Source of the DNA: Massospora cicadina
Lineage: Eukaryota; Entomophthoromycota; Entomophthoromycetes; Entomophthorales; Entomophthoraceae
NCBI GenBank assembly: GCA_022478985.1
Contig: JAKSZP010005633.1
Location: 1 to 64,000, forward strand
Direction: 5' to 3'
Length of the DNA stretch: 64,000 nucleotides
Shown: positions 33,391 to 42,284 of the stretch, piece by piece
Position numbering within the stretch: the first letter of the stretch is position 1
Layout of the letters: each line of letters begins with the position of its first letter
The notes under the pieces: model-generated
What the model saw: the letters and a program-made list of their open reading frames with translations, nothing else
Database searches by the model: none
What the model was told of the DNA's origin: nothing
Program-made: the position numbers and the translations under genes

Positions 33391-34353
33391 CTAAAGGTTT
33401 AATGCATGGGACTCATGATCAGGGGAAAACACCAGGATATCATCCATGTAGGCAACCGCGCATACCCCTAACAAGTCCCCCAACGCTGCATCAATGCGGC
33501 GTTGAAAGATAGCAGGGGCATTCTTAAGCCCAAAATGCATGACCCAAAACTGGAAAATCCCTTTTCTGGTACAGAAGGCGGTTAGCCACTCTTGTCCATT
33601 TTTAATCCAAATCTGATTAAACGCATTAAGGCAATCCAGCTTGGAAAAGACTTTAGCCTTATTCACATAGCGCGCAATCTGAGAATCCAAAGGGATGGGA
33701 TGTAGATCTGGTACTGTGACATTGTTGAGGTTCCCATAGTCTACACAAGGACGTAAAGTTACATCCGCCTGATCAACAAAGAGAAGTGGGGAGCAAACAG
33801 GGAAGGTACGCTGAAAAATCGCGCCTTTGGCTAACTGCTCCTTCACCCACACATCTAACGCCTCTTCCTCCTGAACAGTCAATGGGTAAATGGGGGATGA
33901 TATCCGCACCAGATCCAAAGTGAGCTTGAACTCACAATTGTACTCAGAATGATCAGTTAGTGAGTTAGCAGATGTGGCATCAAAAGAAGATTCAAAACCC
34001 TTCAAACAAGAGGGTAGGGGAACCTCCACGGTGGGCTTCCGCATAGAGGCAAGACTAAGAGTGTGAAGGTGGGGCCAGTGGGGCAATTTTCCCTGGGCGT
34101 TATCCTCTGACAAAGGAACAACTAATGTGTGACCATTCTTTACTGTTAAGGATAGGGTATTCTCTTTCAGGTTAGTCCTAAAGTCAAACTTCCGCCACCA
34201 CTCCACACCCAAAATGATAGGGTACAAGAGGTTTTTGATAGCTTGGAAGTAATCAGACAAGTGGTACTTGCCAACCTGATAGTCCACTGTCCCAATGATC
34301 TTCTGAGTGGGAATGCCCTGGGACGCCCCTCCCCTAACCATATCACCTGACAA
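33391..34353 (-). CDS. A1 protease end and RT N-terminal part
   Basis: 320 codons. Protease C-terminus ('DYQVGKYHLSDYFQAIKNLL', 'YPIILGVEWWRKF'), connecting region, then RT with 'SPLLFVDQADVTLRPCVDYG', 'VFSKLDCLNAFN', 'FQFWVMHFGLKNAPAIFQ' and catalytic YMDD at 33439-33450 ('AYMDDILVFSPDH'). The protease active site LVDTGT lies upstream at about 34400-34430 in the same frame, beyond another TAG. So one pol frame with two isolated stops covers protease to RNase H. Confidence 0.85.
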   Translation of the reverse strand: MSGDMVRGGASQGIPTQKIIGTVDYQVGKYHLSDYFQAIKNLLYPIILGVEWWRKFDFRTNLKENTLSLTVKNGHTLVVPLSEDNAQGKLPHWPHLHTLSLASMRKPTVEVPLPSCLKGFESSFDATSANSLTDHSEYNCEFKLTLDLVRISSPIYPLTVQEEEALDVWVKEQLAKGAIFQRTFPVCSPLLFVDQADVTLRPCVDYGNLNNVTVPDLHPIPLDSQIARYVNKAKVFSKLDCLNAFNQIWIKNGQEWLTAFCTRKGIFQFWVMHFGLKNAPAIFQRRIDAALGDLLGVCAVAYMDDILVFSPDHESHALNL

Positions 34354-35226
34354 CTAACACAGCCCAAGGTAGTCGGCTAGGCTCTGGTGCTTAAAGTTTT
34401 CAGTGGTGCCAGTATCCACCAGAATAGTGGTGCTGAGTTTCCCTAAAGGGGAAGAAAAGATCGCAGTTAGTAGAAAATATCCAGAATGGTAAATTTTTTA
34501 AAGCAGAAAATTCCAGTAAATCACCACCAAACTCTTCATCTGGCATTAACATGTCACCCTGGTATGTGTTTGAATTAAAAAATGGAGAGGGATATTTGGC
34601 CACTCTTACTACTGAGGCCACATATCCTACCATATCTTCAGCAGGGGCATAAACAGTTTCATATTGTAAATGCAGTTTCTTTTCAACTTTCTGAGTGCTG
34701 TGAATCGTGGAAGAGGTCAAACGGGGATTTTCTGGGGTGATTTCATACACAGGAATAGTTTCTGTATCTGAGCCATGAGAGTGTAATTATGGTTCAGAGG
34801 TATACATAGTGTTATATTATAAAACGTGTTTTTAGATGCAGACAACCCTATTCCCATAACAGCAATAGAATGCCCGATGGTATCCAAGGCCAACACCCCC
34901 AGGCCCATCTGCGCCAATTCCGCTGGTATTGTCTGAATGCGCTGTTAAAGTAAAACCCATTTATTTAAATTGAATTTGGTAACATCGGTGGAAAGTCATG
35001 GAAATCATGACTTTTGGACCTAGAAGCATCCATATCCATCAGGTATGAGCACAAAGGGTGGGTACTTTCCAGTTGGAGGCAGCCATAATAATGCCAAAAT
35101 GCTCCATCCTTTGGGAAAAAGAGGAAACAGCGATGCAGCTGACCACAGCCAAAGCCCACAGCTGGCACCCACTGTTTACGCTCTAGAAAAGTCCCACACA
35201 GAAAAAGTTTGTGCACATAAGATAAA
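34354..35226 (-). pseudogene. A1 leader to protease region, gag missing
   Basis: Minus frames at 34400-34750 ('VYAPAEDMVGYVASVVRVAKY', in two blocks), 34717-34917 and 34965-35216 are short and carry no capsid or zinc-knuckle motif. The 'APAEDMVGYVASVVRVA' block is also present in A3 at 55838-55880, so it is a real part of the family upstream of protease. Total space is about 850 bases, too small for a normal gag. Either gag was deleted in an ancestor or it has diverged beyond recognition. Confidence 0.5.
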
Positions 35227-35575
35227 GTTGTTGGTCGAAAAATGTAATGAGAGTGTCTATAACTCTCCTGTTTTCAGCATGGTAGTGCTTGGTGCACAGG
35301 GCCAACGCAAGGGAACTAGTCATTAGAACCAAAGCTACTAGAGCCCAACAGAGGGTGCTGGAGCAATAATAACTAAAGCAAAGGAGTGCGATAAATAACC
35401 AACCAAAAGCGATGCAATGCACAAAAAGAGAAGGGATAAACGTCCCAGGTTGGAGGGTACCTGGGCAAACCAACGGTGCACTAGGGGATAATCTCATCAT
35501 ATTTAAAATGGAGTTGTTAATGTAGTACAAGGCCATCTCAAAGGGGTCTGCACACAGGATTGTCCAAAATAACAA
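35183..35575 (-). CDS. ORF-TM across the 5' LTR end of A1
   Basis: 130 codons from within R-U5, across the LTR end (35243) and primer site, stopping 60 bases inside the element. Two hydrophobic segments ('CIAFGWLFIALLCFSYY' and 'LCWALVALVLMTSSLALAL') suggest a membrane protein, followed by 'HYHAENRRVIDTL'. A3 keeps the same frame to the same stop ('NRRVIDTLLTLVDQLLYF', then 'FFHVGLL' against 'FFCVGLF'). As the first frame after the predicted RNA start it would be well placed for translation. No known family. Confidence 0.5.
   Translation of the reverse strand: MLFWTILCADPFEMALYYINNSILNMMRLSPSAPLVCPGTLQPGTFIPSLFVHCIAFGWLFIALLCFSYYCSSTLCWALVALVLMTSSLALALCTKHYHAENRRVIDTLITFFDQQLYLMCTNFFCVGLF
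35227..35242 (-). promoter_or_regulatory. Self-complementary primer site of A1
   Basis: On the element strand the LTR end ACA is followed by TTTTTCGACCAACAAC. TCGACCAACAA is the complement of TTGTTGGTCGA, present with single changes inside the LTRs (35617-35630; 30514-30525). A3 has GTCGACCAAC at the same place. This is the layout of Tf1-type self-priming, where the 5' end of the RNA folds back as primer. It does not start with TGG. Confidence 0.6.
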
Positions 35576-36087
35576 TTAATAAAAAATTGTAAAAATGGGG
35601 AAGTTTATTGTGTAAAGTCAACCAACAAGGAATGTTGGTCGCAAAAATCAAATTTAAGCTTTTTCAGGGTAATTTGGGGTCTGCCAAAGTGGTCCCAAGC
35701 ATTAATTTGCCAATAGGCAAACACTACCATCCGAATTGGTAGAATACACCAAAACTGACTTCACTTGAGTAATTGATTGATGTTGTATCTGACCCAAACA
35801 TGTAATTTCATAAATGGAACATGTTTCAAAACCTTGTTCCTCAATAAACTGAATTGAGCCATCCTCATTAATTGAATAGACCGTCCATTTTAACACCTGG
35901 GCTGATGCAAGGGGCTGGGCGTTAGGCACCTCAATAGTACTAACTTGGGCATAATTGGCTTGTACCCAGCGTTGGTCTACTGTGTGCTTGAGGTCAGGGA
36001 GGGCCTGAAGCTTCACCTTCTGGGCCTCCTGCCACCCAGCCTTATCCTTGGGGTTGGTGCCCACTATCATGTCATTTAACCATGACA
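35243..36087 (-). repeat. 5' LTR of A1
   Basis: 845 bp, TGTCATGG...CTCATTACA. A TATA-like 'TTAAATTTGATTTTT' on the element strand lies about 25-35 bases before the hairpin GACCAAC..GTTGGT (about 35617-35640), where the self-priming model puts the RNA start. Confidence 0.85.
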
Positions 36088-36088
36088 C
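35702..36088 (-). CDS. ORF-U3 in the 5' LTR of A1
   Basis: Open for 128 codons from the first base of the LTR (the first codon here is GTG because the base before the LTR is C on the plus strand). It contains 'HTVDQRWVQANYAQV', 'KWTVYSINEDGSI' and 'SVLVYSTNSDGSVCLLAN', the clearest view of the repeated 'VYSxNxDGS' segment. Compared with the 3' LTR copy, many differences leave the residue pattern unchanged. No recognised family. Confidence 0.5.
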   Translation of the reverse strand: MSWLNDMIVGTNPKDKAGWQEAQKVKLQALPDLKHTVDQRWVQANYAQVSTIEVPNAQPLASAQVLKWTVYSINEDGSIQFIEEQGFETCSIYEITCLGQIQHQSITQVKSVLVYSTNSDGSVCLLAN

Positions 36089-36229
36089 AACCTTTACTCA
36101 CCAAGCCTATTTTAACCCAACTACCTTGGGTTATCACTGCCATCCCAACTTGGGTAGTTTGGGGCCCTACTGAGACTGGCTGATCCTGGAAAAATCCTTA
36201 CCACCCCAGTCAAGGCTTGGTGGGGGCAT
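36088..36229 (+). other. B interior, first copy, right end with polypurine tract
   Basis: Resumes exactly where A1 interrupted ('caacctttactcaccaagcc' against 'caacttttactcactgagcc' in the second copy). It ends 'aaggcttggtgggggcat' before LTR2, a likely polypurine tract for plus-strand priming. Confidence 0.65.
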
Positions 36230-36275
36230 TGTCAGGCTTTGCCCTAGTTGGTGTGAAGCCTAAACTAGGGCTTAT

Positions 36276-36838
36276 TGTCACAGGCGGGGATCCCAGACCC
36301 CATCCGTTTCATCCTGGAAATGCCCATGCGGCGGCATTCCAGGTGGGCAACCTAACCAGACAGACTTTGGCACAGGCGAGGCTAACCTTTTCTCATCAAA
36401 TCTCAGAAATGCCCACGTGGCAGCAAACAGAGTGATGAGGCCGGACTGTCACTAATATGAGGTCCCCTATCACAAACCCAAACCTGAAAATATCAGGTAA
36501 GTGAGGCGCAACACCTTGAAAGAACTTTATTTTTATTTTAAAAATAATAAAAGACTGAACCGGAGGGGACCAAGGCCAAGACTTAGAATTCCAACTTGGA
36601 ATTTGAGAAGGTCAGGTTCAACTTTTATAAAGTCACTTCCGAGGAGCCTCTCCAATTCATTCCTTAAGCCTGCCAAGCTTAAGGAATGGTCGGAGCAGCT
36701 CAGCCCAGCCCTCCAAGTCTGACCACCCACTCCACCATACCCAACAATTCTGATTGGTTCAGTTTGAATTAACTGAACGAACCAATCAGAATGTAACATT
36801 CAGAAATTCATCCTTTCAGATGATTTCTATTCATTACA
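36276..36838. repeat. Solo LTR of family I
   Basis: 563 bp beginning TGTCACAGG and ending TCATTACA, flanked by CTTAT (36271-36275) and CTTAC (36839-36843). It sits inside LTR2 of B, whose sequence is continuous once it is removed. No second copy is in the window, so orientation is unknown. A plus frame from 36217 into it is not coding. It contains a strong palindrome at 36748-36793. Confidence 0.75.
36748..36793. repeat. Palindrome with paired CCAAT motifs
   Basis: Perfect 14-bp arms ATTCTGATTGGTTC and GAACCAATCAGAAT around an 18-base centre that can itself pair (GTTCAGTT..AACTGAAC). Each arm holds CCAAT or its complement. It could act as a hairpin in RNA, a cruciform, or a paired binding site; not tested. 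Confidence 0.7.
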
Positions 36839-36871
36839 CTTACAATAATTTAATTATTAAGGCAAATTTAG

Positions 36872-37186
36872 TTTTATTTAAGAAGGGCCAAGCTTCAGAC
36901 AAATATACCACACCAATAGGAGGGATATGGAGTGAGGAGAAAAAAAATATAGGAATGGAGGACAAAACCCAAGTACTGGGGCTAAAACCTTCCTGTGCAT
37001 GTTCTGATAGGCCAGGATTACATGTCTAACTTCATTAATTCACTTGGTCATACCAAGGCATGGTGCACAAATCCACATGTATTGCTATCCTCTTGGCAAA
37101 GAAATACAAATTCTGCCATGATGGGATTCAAAACTGCATTGTGAGGGGTGATAACAGGACGCCCATAACACTATGCCAGCACCCAC
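36872..37186 (-). mobile_element. SINE-a, second copy
   Basis: Colinear with 23157-23475 in the opposite direction ('agaggatagcaatacatgtgg' and 'aaggttttagccccagtact' on its strand). Flanked by ATTAAGGCAAATTTAG (36856-36871) and TTTTAGGCAATTCTAG (37187-37202), a diverged 16-bp duplication of B LTR sequence. The B box is degraded ('GTTTTGAATCCC'). Confidence 0.8.
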
Positions 37187-38102
37187 TTTTAGGCAATTCT
37201 AGCCTATACTTATTATTAATTTAACAATAGCTATTTAATCAAGATTAAGGCCATACATTAGTAATCTCAATTTACATAGCATCAAATGGACAGTAATGCT
37301 AAGTTCACAGTTAAACGAATTCTTGTAAATTACCCCATTTTGCACCACTGACTGAGAAGCTAGTGAAGAATGCCCAAGATGAGCTACTATTTTATCCTGA
37401 TATTAGGCCTTGGAATTTATTCAGTGTTTGACTCTCTGCCCATTTCATTAACTATCTCACGCCACCTATTATGCCTTATATCACCTATTCTAACTTTATA
37501 TCTGTTAGCTTCCCTATAGCAGATAATAGAGACCGCACAACTGTGTAACCATTATCTCAGTCCAGCTCTCAAAATGAAGCCTGATCTCCTCTAACCCAGA
37601 ACCTAAACTGTTCCTTTACCTCCTACATCTTCTAATCTATCTCTAGCTTCACATGTGGTATATGTCTATCTTTCACCATCTGGAATATCCCCAATTTATT
37701 TATTTTATTATTCTATTCTGGACTATTTAAGGTACTATTTATTTTCTCAATAAAGCTACGCTTGGTCTAATACATCTTTCATCTTTTACTTTTGTCTAAT
37801 TTATCTAAAGATTGCCTTCACTAATTGCAGAGATTTTTTTCATTAATGCCACTTATGTTGAGAGATTGCCTAGCTGTCTGGAGATTTTGCCATTAGAATA
37901 ACCGATTTTTCCTGTTCAATTGAACAGAGCTTAACCTCATTGATTCTGATTCTGTCAAGAGATTTTCCTTGGCGATGTGAAAGCCAAGAGATTTGCCATA
38001 AATAATAAGCAACCCTAAGAATTTTCTGCTGGTGCTACCTACAACTAATAATCGTATATCCTTCAAAGGACCTGCCCTATAAATTTAATGAAAAATCCTA
38101 TA

Positions 38103-40225
38103 TTTAGCCTTTCTTTCAGGTCTCTTACAAGTCTACCTGGTGAAGACATACCTTCCAAGTTGGATAATACCAGTGATAAGAATATGAGTGTACACTCCAG
38201 GGTCCACTCAATAAGTCAAGAATAAATATTTCTTAATTCAATTGATCATGCTCAGTCTTATGAGAAAAGTTGGATGAAGTGAACTACCACCTTACTTGGC
38301 TCCCATACTGCTTGATAGGATTTTCAAAACTCAAACATAATTTATTATTTGGGCATCTATCTACCAGAGGATTGAGCAGATATCAGGGAAATCTGATCTC
38401 AAGATAACAAGGTAGCCCTTAAATTAAGATGTGAGGTTAACAACTCACCTCCCTATCTTCAAATCTTTATAGCAGTTTCCCACTTTAGGGACAAATAGAA
38501 CAGTTTTGAAGTGAACAAGATAAATCTACTACTATTTACAAATCTAAAATTATATTGATCCAGCAAAGTGCCTCAGTGCTATCACCTGTTTCCTTAAATA
38601 AGATTTCTGAGAATAACTTGAGCTTACTACAGCTGACAAATTAGATGTTCCCATTGCTGGAGTTCATGAAGATTTTGAGTTTAATTTTATAGCTGAAAAT
38701 AACCACTTGATGAGCCAAATGAAGCAATTAAAACCCTTAATTGCCTCACTGCTCTGTTTTATGATGCCAAAGCTTACAGCTGCTCAACCACTATACCTGA
38801 ACCAAAAGATTTGGCACTAAATTTATTTTCCTTGGTTAAGGTGACTGAAAATCCCAACAAAACTCTTGGGTTAGTGGAGCTGGAGTGCTCTCAAGACCAA
38901 ATAGTCCTCTTCTACCACTTTGATTTATTCTCAACCTTTCATTTTTTATTATTATTGTTTATTTATTACTAATAATCTAGATATTTTTGCTGACATCAGT
39001 AATTTAAAATTTTATGATAAGACTCAAAATGATTCCAAGGATTCTAAGAAGTTGCCTCCTGACCGCCTTTTTAATTCTAATTGAAACTGTGCCAAAAATC
39101 TATTTCCTCCCTATTTAGTCATTCTGCTAACCTGACGCCTCCTAATCTAAAATTATGTCTACCCTTCAACGTTGTAAATCTTCATCTGTGAATGATCTCT
39201 GCCATTGAGATAAATCACCTGCCCCAAAAATTATTTTTACCAGCTGCCTCTGAACACTACCTTAAGATTCTCTAGGAAGATGCTGAGGTTTATACCATTA
39301 TCAGATTGTTTTCTCTATCTCTAAAGCTGCTTGCAGTTTCAACTGCAGGTTCAGTTAAAAAATATCTATACAGCTGCTTTATGCCACTTTGTTGTTAGAA
39401 CTTATTCTTGCTCCCCCCTATTTCATCGTTGCTCCAAATTAGTTGTCCTCAATGCATAATTTATAAGCTGACCATGCAATTACCTATAAGATGGCTGATC
39501 CAGCCTCCAGAATCATATATGAACTGCCCAGCTGTCATCTTGAATTCAAGTGAGGCCAAAATCAACATTCCCTTCCCTCCTCAACAGGTTGACTGGGCTA
39601 ATTATCTCAAACACTTTCCCTATGCCATTACAACTCTCAATTTGGATCAGTTCCTTTCATAAAACCTGATGTTCACAAAATTAAGCTGAATTGGCACCAA
39701 TTTATCAGAGCTGACCCAGTAAAAATAGGGTGCCTAACAAAAGCTTGAACCTTGTGGATCTAGATATCCTAGCAAAATTTCATAATTTCAAATAACCACA
39801 AACCATCTTCATTATTTTAATTTTAAAACTAAACTGCTGAATCAAAACATTGATGTTATGTCCTAACCTCATTACCAAGCCTTCCCTTACCTACCTCAAC
39901 TCCCAAGTGGGTGTTACTAGCTATCTTGACTAAAACATATATCACTTTAAGATTTTCAGCTTTTAACTCTATTTTGGAGCTAAACCTACACCAACTACTT
40001 TTGCCTTCACTCCCAGTTCTCCCAACCTGACGCCAAAACTAAGGTTGCCATTCCTAAGCTGAGTGAACTAACCAAACCTTGGGATTCTCACCTCTTCAAG
40101 ATCAAGTTTTTCCAGGTAAATGAAATTCATGAGATATACTGTCCTACCACTGATGGCCTGCAAAATTAGATTAAAACCCAACTTTTACTCACTGAGCCTA
40201 TCCTAAACCAACTACCTTGTATCAT
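38103..40225 (+). other. B interior, second copy
   Basis: Colinear with 28106-30138. A plus frame at 39408-39662 (84 codons) contains 'DWANYLKHFPYAITTLNLDQF' (21 residues, read in two blocks DWANYLKHFPY and AITTLNLDQF). It has a counterpart in the first copy, so it is a remnant of a B protein. 'KLSELTKPWDSHLFKIKFFQV' (two blocks) near 40050-40110 is also kept in both copies. There are no pol motifs. It ends where J is inserted. Confidence 0.55.
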
Positions 40226-41099
40226 TGTTGAGTTATTGACTGGATCTAATTGTCAGATATTTGGTAGGGTTATAATAATATTAACATGCTTAATTTATTA
40301 TAGATCATATTGATATTGGTGATTATGGATCAGGAATATCCTAAGCTCATGTGAAGCTTAGGATCTGTGGCCTAGCAATTCCACTTAACAATATTCAACT
40401 ATGATGATATGGGCTCATAGGCTTTGTTAACTAGGTTGGACTTAAAATAATAGTCAACTTGATGACTTGAGCATTTGGGCTTTTTTATCTATATTAAAAT
40501 TAGTTTTTAATGTCAATCAAGTTTTAAATCAAATTAATTACTAATCAGTGGTACAAATTGCCTTGGTATATGCTGCTGATTGCTTGTGAAGAGCATTGGT
40601 TCAGCTATCTGCAGACACATTGAAAACACTGTTCTGAGAATATTTTTGAGTTTGAGACTAACTCTGAGGTATTTGAGATATCCTGAGTTGAATGGATTGT
40701 AGACCCTCAAACAAACTTATTACTTTCTCTGGCCAAGTGCCATTGAAACTGAGGTGTCATGGGGAAGATATGGTAAATATCAAACCCTATAAATTATCTC
40801 CAAGTTGATACTAATAAACTATCATCAACTATTACCACAAGACCATAGTCTAATATATAAGCTTTTTGTATTAAATACTTTATGTTATATTAAGTTGAGA
40901 ATTTACTTGGGATCAGAAGGATCAGGGCAGCGTGCCATCATCTAAGTAATGACATAAGAATATGGCTTAAAGTGTTATCACTAAGGAGTTATATCTTAAC
41001 TATAGTCACCATCTGGTCCATTGTCTCCATACAATATATGTTTGAAACCCCACCTTACCATAGAAGGACCAGCAAAATAAGTAGGCCCAAAATTCAACA
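40226..41099. mobile_element. Insertion J in B interior, probable solo LTR
   Basis: 874 bp absent from the first B copy. Begins TGTTGA and ends TCAACA (perfect 6-bp inverted ends, TG..CA). The flanks ATCAT (40221-40225) and GTTAT (41100-41104) differ by two transitions, as a decayed 5-bp duplication would. An 8-bp reading (TATCATTG/TATCACCG) is also possible, so a DNA transposon cannot be excluded. AT-rich, no gene. Confidence 0.5.
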
Positions 41100-41104
41100 G
41101 TTAT

Positions 41105-41199
41105 CACCGCCATCCCAACTTGGGTAGTTTGGGATACTAATGAGACTGGCCAATATTAAAAAAATCCTTACCACCCCAGTCAAGGCTCGGTGGGGGCAT
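41105..41199 (+). other. B interior end and polypurine tract
   Basis: Matches 36128-36229; ends 'aaggctcggtgggggcat' before LTR3. Confidence 0.6.
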
Positions 41200-42284
41200 T
41201 GTCAGGCTTCACACCAGTAGTTGTTAAGCTTAAATCTTGGGCTTATGATACTTTTATTTAATTAGGCAATTTCAGCCTATACTTATTATTAAATTAATAA
41301 TAGCTATTTAATCAGGATTGAGGCCTCAAATTATTAATCCCAATTTATCTAGCTTCAGATGCTTAACACCAAATTCACAGTTTAATGAATTCAGGATGGA
41401 TCACCCCATTTTTGCTCCACTGACCAATAAGGTAGGGAAGAATGCCCAAGCTGAGCTACTATTTAAGCTGATATTAGGCCTTGGAATTTATTCAGTGTTT
41501 ATCTCCTCTACCCACCTCATTAAATACCTCACGCCACCTATTATGCCATGTATCACCTATTCTAACTTTCTACCTGTTGGCTTCCCTATAGCCGATAATA
41601 AAGACCACTCAACTGTGTTACCATTATCTCAGTCCAACTCTCAAAGATGAAGCCTGATCTCCTCTAACCCTGAACCTAAACTGTGCCTTTACCTCCTACG
41701 TTACCAATTCTATCTCTACCCTCACACATGATATACGCCTATCTCTCTCGCCCTCTGGAATATCCCCTTCCTTTATTTTATCTAAGTTTTGATTCTATTT
41801 TGGTACTATTTAAATTGCCATCTATTTCACAATAAAGTTGCGCTTGATCTAATACACCACTCATCGTTTACTTTTGTCAGGTTTATCTAGAGTTTGGCTG
41901 CCCAAATTGTGGAGATTTTCCTCAATGACGCCGCTTACGTTGAGATTGGCTAGGTGTTTAGAGATTTTACCTGTTAGAATAACAGAGATTTTCCTGTTCA
42001 CATGAACAGAGATTTGCCTCAATGATTCTGATTATGCCAAGATTTGCCTTGGGGAAGAAGCAACCTTAAGAGATTTCCGCTGGTACTACCTACAACTAAT
42101 GAAGCAACCTTAAGAGATTTCCGCTGGTGCTACCTACAACTAATGAAGCAACCTTAAGAGATTTCCGCTGGTGCTACCTACAACTAATGAAGCAACCTTA
42201 AGAGATTTCCGCTGGTGCTACCTACAACTAATAATCGTGTAGCCTTCGAAGGACCTGCTTTCAGATTTAGTGAAAAATCCTACA
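41200..42284 (+). repeat. LTR3 of B
   Basis: Begins TGTCAGGCTTCACACC and ends CCTACA. It is longer than LTR1 because of a fourfold 44-bp tandem array (42057-42232). It borders directly on the GC-rich island. Confidence 0.8.
42057..42232. repeat. Tandem array, 44 bp x 4
   Basis: Four units in perfect register (42057, 42101, 42145, 42189), each starting GAAGCAACCTTAAGAG and ending ACAACTAAT. The only difference seen is one A/G in unit 1. LTR1 and LTR2 have a single unit, so the expansion is specific to LTR3 and recent. Confidence 0.9.

Larger units (their letters stand above)
30139..36087 (-). mobile_element. Chromovirus A1, best preserved copy, nested in B
   Basis: 5949 bp on the minus strand: 5' LTR 35243-36087, 3' LTR 30139-30984, pol between. 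The flanks are CAAC(C) (36088 on) and CAAC (30135-30138), where the interrupted B interior resumes and can be aligned with the uninterrupted second copy. One pol frame is readable from about 34450 to 31000 with few stops. There is no recognisable gag between the primer site and protease. LTRs differ moderately, so the element is not recent. Confidence 0.85.
36230..38102 (+). repeat. LTR2 of B, with two insertions
   Basis: The LTR sequence is split by solo LTR I (36276-36838) and SINE-a2 (36872-37186), each with its own target duplication. Removing these leaves an LTR of the same length as LTR1. It is shared by the two B interiors. The end CCTATA is followed by a PBS-like 'tttagcctttctttcagg'. 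Confidence 0.75.
27127..42284 (+). mobile_element. Tandem non-autonomous LTR element B (LTR-int-LTR-int-LTR)
   Basis: Three copies of a roughly 1-kb LTR (27127-28105, 36230-38102, 41200-42284) flank two copies of a 2.1-2.2 kb interior. The interiors are 28106-36229 minus nested A1, and 38103-41199 minus J. Sharing of the middle LTR implies unequal recombination between two B copies or between LTRs of one copy. Each LTR 3' of an interior begins TGTCAGGCTT after 'ggcttggtgggggcat'. The interior has no pol; short conserved patches resemble gag leftovers. PBS and general plan are shared with D. Confidence 0.8.

Noticed and set aside
36217..36435. 72-codon plus-strand frame
   Set aside because: It crosses the B purine tract, LTR2 start and the edge of solo LTR I, so it joins unrelated sequences.
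40221..41104. hAT transposon with 8-bp duplication
   Set aside because: The ends do not have hAT-like terminal repeats; the TG..CA form fits a solo LTR better, but the call is left open.
42057..42232. CRISPR-like direct repeats
   Set aside because: Units are contiguous with no spacers and lie in a eukaryotic LTR; a minisatellite.
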